A stretch of 8,537 nucleotides of DNA from assembly GCA_012962365.1 (NCBI GenBank), contig DTXR01000456.1, forward strand, positions 1 through 8,537, read 5' to 3'. The position numbers and the translations under genes are program-made. Source of the DNA: Chromatiaceae bacterium. Its GTDB lineage: Bacteria > Pseudomonadota > Gammaproteobacteria > Chromatiales > Chromatiaceae. This document shows positions 1 to 6,646 of the stretch, one piece after another. The stretch's first letter is position 1, and the number at the start of each line of letters is the position of its first letter. Under the pieces are notes generated by a model. It ran no database searches. It worked only from the letters and a program-made list of their open reading frames with translations, and was not told the DNA's origin.

Positions 1-2545
1 CTTCCGCCAGACGGCCGATCAGCGCATAGTCCTTGTGTAGATTTTCCTGTTGAGCGGTGATGCCCGCCAGCTTTTTTTCGACAGCTTCCAGTTGCTGCTG
101 ATTCTGGCTGGCGCGGTGGCAGGATTCGGTCACCTGCCGGGCTTGCGCCTCCAGTTCCTGATGCCTCTGTTCCAGTGCATCCAGATCGGGCAGTTTCTTG
201 CCCTGCAACGCAGCTGCTTTCTCTTTTACCCGGGTTCCGGCGGCCAACAGCGCATCATCACGCTGGCGAATACTCTGCAGCAGGTGTTCCCTGTCGACAT
301 CCGGCATGGCAGCTTCCAGAAAATCATGCTCTGAAGCAAACTCACTGTCAGCCAACGCTGACTGCCATCGGACAGCCAATTGTTCCTTTTCCGCTGATTG
401 CGTTTGCAACGCCTTACCTGCTGCATCGAGTGCAGCTTGCGCCGCCCCTTCCTCCACCCGCGCCTGCTCATGCGCAGATCGAGCTACTTCCAACTGCTGC
501 TGCAGATTGTGCAGGTGCTCTTGAGTGTCTGCCAAATCATTTTCCAGCAAGCGGGGGGCAGCATATTGTTCCGGCAACTCGCCGCGCTTGTTGCGCACAT
601 CCTGTTCGGCTGCAGCCGCCAGCCGGGAGGCTTCATGCTTCTTCCGCTGCAATTTCTGCCACGTTCGGTCGGCATCCTGCAGGGTCTTGCGCAAGTCGTT
701 ACGTTGAACAACGAGCCGGTCAGATCTTTCCTGCACATCCTGCAGTTCGGACACGGCCTGCTTGGCCATCACGATCTGCCATTGCAGCCGGTCGATGGCT
801 TCACCCGACAGCGCTTCCCCGTCTTCCTGCAGTTCATGTTGCTGCTGCGACAGCGCTTCCAGCCGGGCGGTTATGGCGGTCACATCGGTTGTGGCTTTGT
901 GCAATTGCTCCCGGGCAGTTTCAACGTCTTCCCTGATGCGTTTTCGCTGTGCGTCTCCAGGAAACATGTCCCCTGCCCGAGCCGGCTGCGGATGGTCTTT
1001 GCTGCCACACACCGGACAGGGTTCGTCAGGTTGCAGCTGTTGCGCAAGCACGGCGACCTGTCCCTGCTCCCAGGCCAGCTCGACAGACTGCAGTTCCTGT
1101 TGCGCCGACTGCAGTTTTTCACCGCCCGTTTTTTCAGCTTCCCGGGCTGCTGCCAGGGCTTCCTGATCTTCCCGAAGACGCTGTTGCAGCTTACCGAGTG
1201 CCCGTGCTTTTTTCATCTGCTGTTCGAGCACATCCAGCGCCTGTTGCCGTGCTGGCAGCTGTTGCAATTTTTCGGCATCCTGTTCCAGGAACCGGTCAAT
1301 CTTCTCCAGTTCTTCGCGCAATGCCTGCACCTCTTTTTCCTTTCCCTGTTCTTTCTCTGTACATTGACTCAATGCAGTCTGTTTCCTGTCCAAGGCATCC
1401 AACGCTGCCTGCAGTTGCCTGGCACGCTCGATATAACCCTGCAATTGCTGCTGCCGGCGTTTCAGTTTCTCCAACTCCGGCTCCCTGGCCTTTGCCTGCT
1501 CATAAACCTGCATTGCAGCCTTCAGGGCCTGTTGCGCCTGAGTCAGTCGCTGCTGTGCATCCTTGCAGCGGTTTTCAGCCTCTGTCCACTGCTGTATCAC
1601 CTGTTGTAACCGCTCATGGACAGGCTGCAGCACCCGCGCCTTTTCGGCCTGCTGCCAGCGCTGCCTGTCGGTGTCGAGAAGCGGCTGCCGGACCAGGAGT
1701 TCGTCGAGCTGCCCCCTGGCCTCTTCGAGCGTCTTGAACTGCTTCTGCAGATTGCGGGCTTCGAATACCAACCGCCGGGATTTTTTTACAGCTTCCTCCG
1801 CCTGTTGCTGCTGCTGTTTCAGCCCGGCCACTGTTTTTTTCAGCACATCGATCTGATCAGAAAGGGTTTCCCTGTCATCTGCATCCACACCGTCCAGCAG
1901 GCCTTTTTCCTTCGCCTGCAATTGTTCAATCTGTTTGATGACATCCGCCGCCTGCTCTTTCAATCGCTGCTCCAGCTGGGTGTAGATACGTGTCTGAAAC
2001 AACTGCCGGAAGATGTCCTCACGCTGGCCGGAATCCGCCAGCAACAGCTCCCGGAAACGCCCCTGGGGCAGCACCATCACCTGCCGGAACTGCTCGGCGC
2101 TGAGACCGGTGAGACGCACGATTTCGGCTGTGGCTTCGGTCACTTTCCTTGGCACCAACAGTGTTTTTTCCCTGCCGTGTGCATCCAGTTCCCACAGTTC
2201 GGCCTCAGATTGCTGGGTGGTCGTACCCTCTCCCCTAGCCTTGGGACGTTCCTGGCGGGGAATGCGGCGGATACGGTAGCGGCGGCTGCCCAGTTCGAAT
2301 TCCAGCTCGACTTCCGTGAGCAGATCATCCTTTGCATGGTCACAGCGCATTTCCCGCCCCTGGCGTTCGTTGCCTGTGGTCTCGTCATACAGGGCATAGG
2401 AGATGGCATCCAGGATCGTGGTCTTTCCCGACCCCGTGGGGCCGTTTATGAGGAACAGGGGATTATCGCCCAACAGGGTGAAATCGATCTCTTGGGTGGT
2501 GGCGAACGGCCCGAAGGCGGACATTTTCAGCCGCAGGGGGCGCAT
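1..2545 (-). CDS. sbcC: SbcC, ATPase/coiled-coil subunit of the SbcCD nuclease (C-terminus beyond left edge)
   Basis: SbcC is the SMC/Rad50-like ATPase partner of the SbcD nuclease. The complex cleaves DNA hairpins and palindromes and processes protein-blocked ends. The frame is open from the ATG at 2545 to the left edge, giving 848 residues with no stop. The N-terminal ATPase lobe shows a Walker A motif (GPTGSGKTT, residues 35-43) and a Q-loop region (VMVLPQGRF, about 156-164). A long Gln/Glu/Lys/Arg-rich coiled coil follows, broken near its middle by a zinc hook (CPVC, Cys510 and Cys513). The second coiled-coil arm ends near the window edge. The C-terminal lobe with signature motif and Walker B is therefore missing because the window stops, not because the gene is broken. 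The ATG directly follows the sbcD stop (TGAATG), with an AAGGTGG ribosome-binding site at 2551-2557, so translation is probably coupled. Family assignment is very secure. Confidence 0.97.
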   Translation of the reverse strand, partial: MRPLRLKMSAFGPFATTQEIDFTLLGDNPLFLINGPTGSGKTTILDAISYALYDETTGNERQGREMRCDHAKDDLLTEVELEFELGSRRYRIRRIPRQERPKARGEGTTTQQSEAELWELDAHGREKTLLVPRKVTEATAEIVRLTGLSAEQFRQVMVLPQGRFRELLLADSGQREDIFRQLFQTRIYTQLEQRLKEQAADVIKQIEQLQAKEKGLLDGVDADDRETLSDQIDVLKKTVAGLKQQQQQAEEAVKKSRRLVFEARNLQKQFKTLEEARGQLDELLVRQPLLDTDRQRWQQAEKARVLQPVHERLQQVIQQWTEAENRCKDAQQRLTQAQQALKAAMQVYEQAKAREPELEKLKRRQQQLQGYIERARQLQAALDALDRKQTALSQCTEKEQGKEKEVQALREELEKIDRFLEQDAEKLQQLPARQQALDVLEQQMKKARALGKLQQRLREDQEALAAAREAEKTGGEKLQSAQQELQSVELAWEQGQVAVLAQQLQPDEPCPVCGSKDHPQPARAGDMFPGDAQRKRIREDVETAREQLHKATTDVTAITARLEALSQQQHELQEDGEALSGEAIDRLQWQIVMAKQAVSELQDVQERSDRLVVQRNDLRKTLQDADRTWQKLQRKKHEASRLAAAAEQDVRNKRGELPEQYAAPRLLENDLADTQEHLHNLQQQLEVARSAHEQARVEEGAAQAALDAAGKALQTQSAEKEQLAVRWQSALADSEFASEHDFLEAAMPDVDREHLLQSIRQRDDALLAAGTRVKEKAAALQGKKLPDLDALEQRHQELEAQARQVTESCHRASQNQQQLEAVEKKLAGITAQQENLHKDYALIGRLAE

Positions 2546-3679
2546 TCAGTCCACCTTACCGGCATGCAGCCCGTCGAGAATACCGGCGACGAGCTTCTGG
2601 GCCTCAGGCTGCAGTTCATCGCCGGTCATTTGCCGGTAGAAATCCCTGAACAATGGCAGCTCTCCCACCGCCAGGCGCTCCCGGCCCGTTTCCCGCCGTT
2701 CGCCGCTGCGCAGCAAGCCGGGGCGCTCCAGGTGCAGCACATTGGGGTAAACATCCCGCAAGCGATTCATGGGCTCGTGGATGGCATGGGTGTCGAGAAG
2801 CCGGATCAGCAGGTAGTCCTCTCTGCCTGAATCACGCCTGCCCCGCTCCAGCAGCTCATCGAAATAGCCTTCCAGGATGCGCATGTCATGGCGGGGCTGC
2901 AGGGGGATTTTCTCGATCTCGCATCGTCCCTGGGCATCCATGTCCACCAGCGTCACCGACTTGTGCTGTTTTTCTTCAGAGAAGGAATACTTGAGCAAAG
3001 AGCCGGAATAACGCACGTGCGGCCATTGCCGGGACTGGGGTGCATGCAGATGGCCCAGTGCGGCATAATCGAAACGCTCAAAAAGCGAAGCCGGCACCCG
3101 GTCGACCCCACCCACGGACAGGGGACGCTCGGATTCACTCTCCACCCCGCCGTCGACGAAGCAATGCGCGAGTACCACACTGCGCCGCCCTATCTTCTGT
3201 ACCTGGGCCAGTAAGGCGGTCATGGCCTCTTCATGGCTATGCACATCAACACCCAGATGGTGTCTCACCGTAACCGGATCAGCATAGGGCACGCCGATAA
3301 AAACCACCTCGCCCGTATCATCGGCCAGCACCACAGAGGCAGGTTCATGGCCCGGCTGTCCCATGATATGGATGCCATTACGGGCCAGGGCACGGGCACC
3401 AAAACCCAGTCGCTCGGCACTGTCGTGGTTACCGGCGATGAACAGCATGGGCACACCCAGTTTGGTATTGATGCGATGGATAACATCATCCAGCAGGGAT
3501 ACTGCGCCGGCCGGTGGAACGGATCGATCGTAAACATCGCCGGATACCAGCACCGCATCCACGTGCCTGTCTCGCACGATATCGACAAGCTGATCCAACA
3601 CGTGACGCTGATCTTCCAGCAGGGAAATATTGTGGAACTGCCGTCCCAAGTGCCAGTCAGAAGTGTGCAGGAAACGCAT
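2546..3679 (-). CDS. sbcD: SbcD, metallophosphoesterase nuclease subunit of SbcCD
   Basis: SbcD is the Mre11-like, manganese-dependent nuclease subunit that works with SbcC as a 3'-5' exonuclease and hairpin endonuclease. The 377-residue protein is slightly shorter than the roughly 400-residue E. coli protein. The metallophosphoesterase motifs appear in order: DWHLGR (Asp8, His10), GDVYDR (Asp48), GNHDS (Asn84, His85), a histidine in LAHCF (His172) and GHLH (209-212). After about residue 230 comes the less conserved capping and C-terminal region that contacts SbcC. The ATG at 3679 is preferred because MRFLHTSDWHLG is the usual family N-terminus. The nearest purine-rich stretch, AGGGG at 3693-3697, is rather distant, so expression may rely on reinitiation from the upstream regulator gene, whose stop lies only five bases away. 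The stop codon abuts the sbcC start. Complete and without missing active-site residues. Confidence 0.97.
   Translation of the reverse strand: MRFLHTSDWHLGRQFHNISLLEDQRHVLDQLVDIVRDRHVDAVLVSGDVYDRSVPPAGAVSLLDDVIHRINTKLGVPMLFIAGNHDSAERLGFGARALARNGIHIMGQPGHEPASVVLADDTGEVVFIGVPYADPVTVRHHLGVDVHSHEEAMTALLAQVQKIGRRSVVLAHCFVDGGVESESERPLSVGGVDRVPASLFERFDYAALGHLHAPQSRQWPHVRYSGSLLKYSFSEEKQHKSVTLVDMDAQGRCEIEKIPLQPRHDMRILEGYFDELLERGRRDSGREDYLLIRLLDTHAIHEPMNRLRDVYPNVLHLERPGLLRSGERRETGRERLAVGELPLFRDFYRQMTGDELQPEAQKLVAGILDGLHAGKVD
2551..2557 (-). promoter_or_regulatory. Ribosome-binding site of sbcC inside the end of sbcD
   Basis: The minus-strand sequence AAGGTGG lies five bases upstream of the sbcC ATG and within the last codons of sbcD. 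It supports the ATG at 2545 as the sbcC start and suggests coupled translation of the two subunits. Confidence 0.6.
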
Positions 3680-3684
3680 GATGC

Positions 3685-4656
3685 TCAGTCAGCCCCTGCA
3701 TAACGTTGCAACGCCTGTCGCAGCCGTTGCTGAACGCGCCGACGCAATTCAGGCGGCTCCAACACTTCCACATCCGGCCCATAGCGCAGGATATCCAGGA
3801 GCAGTTCGGCATCGTTGACATAGGGAATCCGCAGCACATACTTGCCCTCATCGTCGAAATGCCCCTGCTGATCCGGATGCCAGTTCTCATGGGCTATCCA
3901 GCGTGCGCGTTCGGGGCTGAAGCGCAGTAACGCCTGCTGAGTGTCTCTGCCTGCAAAAATTCCGTAGCCGGATGTGAACACGGCATCGAGTTCTTCTGTC
4001 GCTATATCCTTCGCTTTCTTATAGGTGAGTTCGACCTTGCGAATCACATCCATCCCGAAACTGCGCAATCCCCGGCGCAGGTGGCACCAGGCATGGAGAT
4101 ACCAGTTATCCCTGTAGTAAAGCAGGCGCTGGGGCGACACCGCCCGCTGTAGCGTTTCGTCTGTGGAACGATTGTAGTGATGGAGAATCACTCGCTGGCG
4201 GGACAGCAGGGCCGATGCCAGGGATTCGAATATCTGCACATCCACATCCCGCCGTGCCAGGCGCACGATATGGATACGGCTGGCGACTTCTTCTGCACTG
4301 TGATCCCCCTGCTCCAGCAGATCATGCACCCGCTGGCACAAAGGTTGAATATGCGGCCCCAGTAATCCCGGCTGCAGATTGGACAGCAGGTAATCCATGG
4401 TCAGCAGCGCGTAGATCTCCGAAGCATTGAACCACATACCCGGCAAGGCATACTGACCGTCCTCCTGGTCGTAACAGTAACCCCTGCGAGCGCGGTCCCA
4501 AACGATAGGCGCACCCATGCGATCACGCATGTATTCGATGTCCCGCTTCACCGTGGCGCGGGAAACTTCCAGGTGCGCCATGATCACTGCCATCGGCGTA
4601 GACAGGCGGCTCCTAAGCAATTGATCAATCTTGTAAAAACGTTCGGTTCTGTCCAT
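3685..4656 (-). CDS. WYL-domain transcriptional regulator (DeoR-type HTH + WYL + WCX)
   Basis: This is a YafY/DeoR-like regulator of about 323 residues. An N-terminal winged helix-turn-helix covers roughly residues 4-60, with the recognition helix near SRATVKRDIEYMRD (32-45). A central WYL domain contains the intact NWYLHAWCH motif (about 184-192), followed by the FGMDVIRKVEL strand. A C-terminal WCX-like extension runs to the end. WYL domains of known members (PafBC, DriD, BrxR, CapW) bind nucleic acid or nucleotide ligands and regulate DNA-damage or phage-defence genes. The ATG at 4656 is preferred because MDRTERFYKIDQLL is a typical family start. An in-frame TTG at 4668 would add four residues, and both have weak ribosome-binding sites. 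Its stop is five bases before sbcD, so it is probably first in a regulator-sbcD-sbcC operon and likely controls it, possibly through the upstream inverted repeat. The ligand and targets are unknown. Confidence 0.9.
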   Translation of the reverse strand: MDRTERFYKIDQLLRSRLSTPMAVIMAHLEVSRATVKRDIEYMRDRMGAPIVWDRARRGYCYDQEDGQYALPGMWFNASEIYALLTMDYLLSNLQPGLLGPHIQPLCQRVHDLLEQGDHSAEEVASRIHIVRLARRDVDVQIFESLASALLSRQRVILHHYNRSTDETLQRAVSPQRLLYYRDNWYLHAWCHLRRGLRSFGMDVIRKVELTYKKAKDIATEELDAVFTSGYGIFAGRDTQQALLRFSPERARWIAHENWHPDQQGHFDDEGKYVLRIPYVNDAELLLDILRYGPDVEVLEPPELRRRVQQRLRQALQRYAGAD

Positions 4657-4725
4657 TACGGTATCCAATAATATCCCGTAAAGAGTAGCAGATATTCATC
4701 AAGAAATGCTGGTCAGCACAAAGGG

Positions 4726-4745
4726 TTACTGATAGAGTCAGTCAA
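4726..4745. repeat. Short inverted repeat, candidate regulator operator
   Basis: ACTGA at 4728-4732 and TCAGT at 4738-4742 are perfect complements separated by five bases (TAGAG). The flanks extend the symmetry as TT on the left and CAA on the right, with one base out of register. Two-fold symmetric sites of this size suit dimeric regulators, and the site overlaps a possible leftward TTGACT -35 element. It could be the WYL regulator's own operator, but a five-base arm also arises by chance easily. Confidence 0.3.
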
Positions 4746-4765
4746 TATGCTGGCATTGTTCCACT

Positions 4766-4769
4766 GGAG
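4766..4769 (+). promoter_or_regulatory. Ribosome-binding site deciding the moaA start
   Basis: GGAG lies six bases before the ATG at 4776 and only three before the in-frame GTG at 4773. The spacing favours the ATG as the true start. Confidence 0.55.
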
Positions 4770-4775
4770 CCTGTG

Positions 4776-5771
4776 ATGACCGGACTGATCGATCCTTTCA
4801 ACAGAAGCATTCGCTACCTGCGCGTCTCGGTAACGGATCGTTGCAACTACCGTTGCTTCTACTGCATGCCGTCCCAGGGGATGGAGTGGGAAGAACGATC
4901 GGAATTCCTCACCTTCGAAGAAATGACCCGCATCATCCGTTTGTTCACCGAACTGGGCGTGGACAAGGTGCGGCTCACCGGCGGCGAACCCCTAGTGCGC
5001 CGCGGGCTGCTGGATTTCGTGAAGCAGCTCAACGAGCTGCCCGGGCTGGCGGATCTTTCCATGTCCAGCAACGCTCATTTACTCGATAAGCAGGCACAGG
5101 AACTCAAGGATGCAGGCGTCAGCCGCGTCAACATCTCCCTGGATTCTCTCGACCCAGACACCTTCCGCAAGATCACGGTCAACGGTGATCTGCAGCCCGT
5201 ACTGAAAGGCATCGATGCGGCGCTGGCCGCAGGCATGAATCCGGTAAAGATCAATATGGTAGTAATGCGCGGTCTGAACGACGGTGAAATCGAATCCATG
5301 CTGGACTACGCTCTGGAGCGCGGCGCAGACCTACGTTATATCGAAACCATGCCCATCGGCGAGGCAGGCATCGCAGGCACGGATTACTACATGCCAGCGG
5401 TGGAAATCCTGGCACGCCTGAAAGCGCATCTGGGCGAAGAACTGATACCCGCCAAGGGTGGCAAGGGCGCCGGTCCCGCCCGTTATTACCAGGTCAGCTC
5501 CGGCCCGGTTCGGGTCGGTGTGATCAGCGCCCTGTCCCGCCATTTCTGTGACGACTGCAACCGTGTCCGCCTCACCGCCAAGGGTGATCTGGTGCTGTGC
5601 CTGGGTCAGGAAGACCGGGTGTCCCTGCGTAATGGACTGCGCCAGGACTTCAACGACGAACAGATCAAGGCCGTGATCCTGGACGCCATTGCCCGCAAAC
5701 CCCGCAGTCACGAATTCAACGATGACAACAGCAAGGTGTCCCTGCGGCATATGTCATCGTTAGGCGGCTGA
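4776..5771 (+). CDS. moaA: GTP 3',8-cyclase MoaA (molybdenum cofactor biosynthesis)
   Basis: MoaA is a radical-SAM enzyme that turns GTP into 3',8-cyclo-7,8-dihydro-GTP, the first step of molybdenum cofactor synthesis, before MoaC acts. The 331-residue protein matches the usual family length. It has the N-terminal radical-SAM cluster CxxxCxxC (CNYRCFYC; Cys23, Cys27, Cys30), the SAM-binding TGGEP segment (68-72) and the VNISLDSLD strand (118-126). The second, GTP-binding 4Fe-4S cluster is formed by Cys258, Cys261 and Cys275 within HFCDDCNRVRL and the following loop. It ends in the Gly-Gly tail known to be needed for MoaA activity. The usual TTNG segment reads SSNA (97-100), a conservative variant. 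The ATG at 4776 is chosen over the GTG at 4773 from the GGAG spacing. No other moa gene is in the window, and the stop overlaps the next gene by one base. Confidence 0.97.
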   Translation: MTGLIDPFNRSIRYLRVSVTDRCNYRCFYCMPSQGMEWEERSEFLTFEEMTRIIRLFTELGVDKVRLTGGEPLVRRGLLDFVKQLNELPGLADLSMSSNAHLLDKQAQELKDAGVSRVNISLDSLDPDTFRKITVNGDLQPVLKGIDAALAAGMNPVKINMVVMRGLNDGEIESMLDYALERGADLRYIETMPIGEAGIAGTDYYMPAVEILARLKAHLGEELIPAKGGKGAGPARYYQVSSGPVRVGVISALSRHFCDDCNRVRLTAKGDLVLCLGQEDRVSLRNGLRQDFNDEQIKAVILDAIARKPRSHEFNDDNSKVSLRHMSSLGG

Positions 5772-6184
5772 TGGCGAAACGCCGATCCCTGCTGTTTCCC
5801 GAATCGTCCCGCTTTTTCCCCGGGCAACGCTGGGTCAACATCAGCCTGCGAACCCTGCACCTCATCGGCCTTTCCGGCAGTGGCTACGGATTCCTTGCCA
5901 ATGGCAATGATTTCAATTCGAGAGCCTTTTTGCTGCTGACGGTTTACAGCGGTGTTGCCATGATGCTCATTTCCATCTGGAGTAACGGCATCTGGCTGCT
6001 GCAGCTACGTGGCCAGACCATTCTTCTGAAGCTGTTGCTGCTGGGACTGATACCCTTGCAGCCGGATTTCCACGCCGAGTTGTTCATTACCGTGATCATC
6101 CTGTCGGGTCTGATCTCTCATGCACCAGGCAACACCAGATATTATTCGGTTTTCTATGGCCGGCGAATCGACTCATTGCCTTGA
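5771..6184 (+). CDS. Small multi-pass membrane protein of unknown function
   Basis: I do not recognise the family with certainty. The 137-residue product begins with a short basic, polar stretch (MAKRRSLLFPESSRFFPGQRW). It then has about four hydrophobic segments (roughly residues 22-42, 51-76, 83-95 and 102-117) and a polar tail with several Arg and Tyr. It is therefore probably an inner-membrane protein with three to four helices. A conserved-looking stretch, WSNGIWLLQLRGQTILLKLL (70-89), links the second and third segments. I see no cofactor or catalytic motif. Its ATG overlaps the moaA stop (TGATG), so the two are almost surely co-transcribed and probably translationally coupled. A role near molybdenum cofactor use is possible but not shown. 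Its 3' end overlaps the convergent DUF1499 gene by 12 bases. It is certainly a gene by position, length and composition. Confidence 0.85.
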   Translation: MAKRRSLLFPESSRFFPGQRWVNISLRTLHLIGLSGSGYGFLANGNDFNSRAFLLLTVYSGVAMMLISIWSNGIWLLQLRGQTILLKLLLLGLIPLQPDFHAELFITVIILSGLISHAPGNTRYYSVFYGRRIDSLP

Positions 6185-6646
6185 ATCACTCCCCTTCTGA
6201 TACAGGTGGCGCAGTTCCTCAACCCGTTTTCGGTTCACGCCAAAATCCGAATGTCCTGCCCGGGAAGCCGAGCGCAGCCCGATCACCCCTTCATCTGGCG
6301 ACAGGCGAAATTCCATATCATCGATGAAACGGAAAACACGGGAGGTGAAGATGGCATGCAGATACCCCGGCTGCTCTTCGATGATTTGGCCTCCCATGGC
6401 GACCAACGCGTTCTTCAGTCGCTGCCAGGCCTGATCCGGCGCATCCCTGAAAGCAAGCGCTGATACCTGATGAGATTTATCTGTTCCCTGTTCGCTGCTC
6501 ACGCAATTGGGAGCATCAGGACAGGGCCTGAGCCTGCCATCCTCCAGGCCCGATTCGGGCGCCTTTGCGGTGATGGACAGGTAAGCGAAAAACAGGCAGA
6601 CTGCCAATCCCGCAAGCCCCAGTATCAGGAACAGTTTCAATACCAT
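6173..6646 (-). CDS. DUF1499 family protein with N-terminal membrane anchor
   Basis: The 157-residue product starts with a hydrophobic segment (about residues 3-23), which could be a membrane anchor or uncleaved signal. The DUF1499 domain follows, with its characteristic PCPDAPNCVSSE motif (41-52) and IGLRSASRAGHSDFGVNRKR (122-141) near the end. The biochemical function of the family is not established. The rest of the protein is probably outside the cytoplasm. The frame is open further upstream, but the ATG at 6646 is chosen for two reasons: a strong AGGAG ribosome-binding site lies seven bases ahead of it (6654-6658), and the hydrophobic anchor begins right there. The start codon shares two bases with the start codon of the opposite sprT-like gene. 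The 3' end overlaps the convergent membrane protein gene by 12 bases. Confidence 0.88.
   Translation of the reverse strand: MVLKLFLILGLAGLAVCLFFAYLSITAKAPESGLEDGRLRPCPDAPNCVSSEQGTDKSHQVSALAFRDAPDQAWQRLKNALVAMGGQIIEEQPGYLHAIFTSRVFRFIDDMEFRLSPDEGVIGLRSASRAGHSDFGVNRKRVEELRHLYQKGSDSRQ

Larger units (their letters stand above)
4657..4775. promoter_or_regulatory. Divergent intergenic region between the WYL regulator and moaA
   Basis: This is the only non-coding gap of note in the window. It must carry the promoter for moaA on the plus strand and most simply the promoter for the regulator-sbcDC unit on the minus strand. I see only weak promoter matches: a TATGCT box at 4746-4751 for the rightward side, without a good -35, and a TTGACT element (read on the minus strand, 4740-4745) for the leftward side, without a clear -10. 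A short inverted repeat sits between them. The promoter positions are inferred from gene layout, not shown. Confidence 0.5.

Noticed and set aside
1..2545. Possible truncation of sbcC, because no C-terminal ATPase lobe is seen
   Set aside because: The frame is continuous to the window edge, so the missing part is simply outside the window.
398..2830. Long open frames on the plus strand (about 403-404 residues each at 398-1609 and 1616-2830) opposite sbcC and sbcD
   Set aside because: Their products are Leu/Phe/Pro-rich low-complexity translations of the antisense of a Gln/Glu-rich coiled coil. The opposite strand carries clear SbcC motifs throughout, with no stop, so these are compositional shadows.
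4706..4753. ATGCTGG occurring twice in the regulator-moaA gap
   Set aside because: A seven-base direct repeat 41 bases apart is within chance expectation and shows no further extension.
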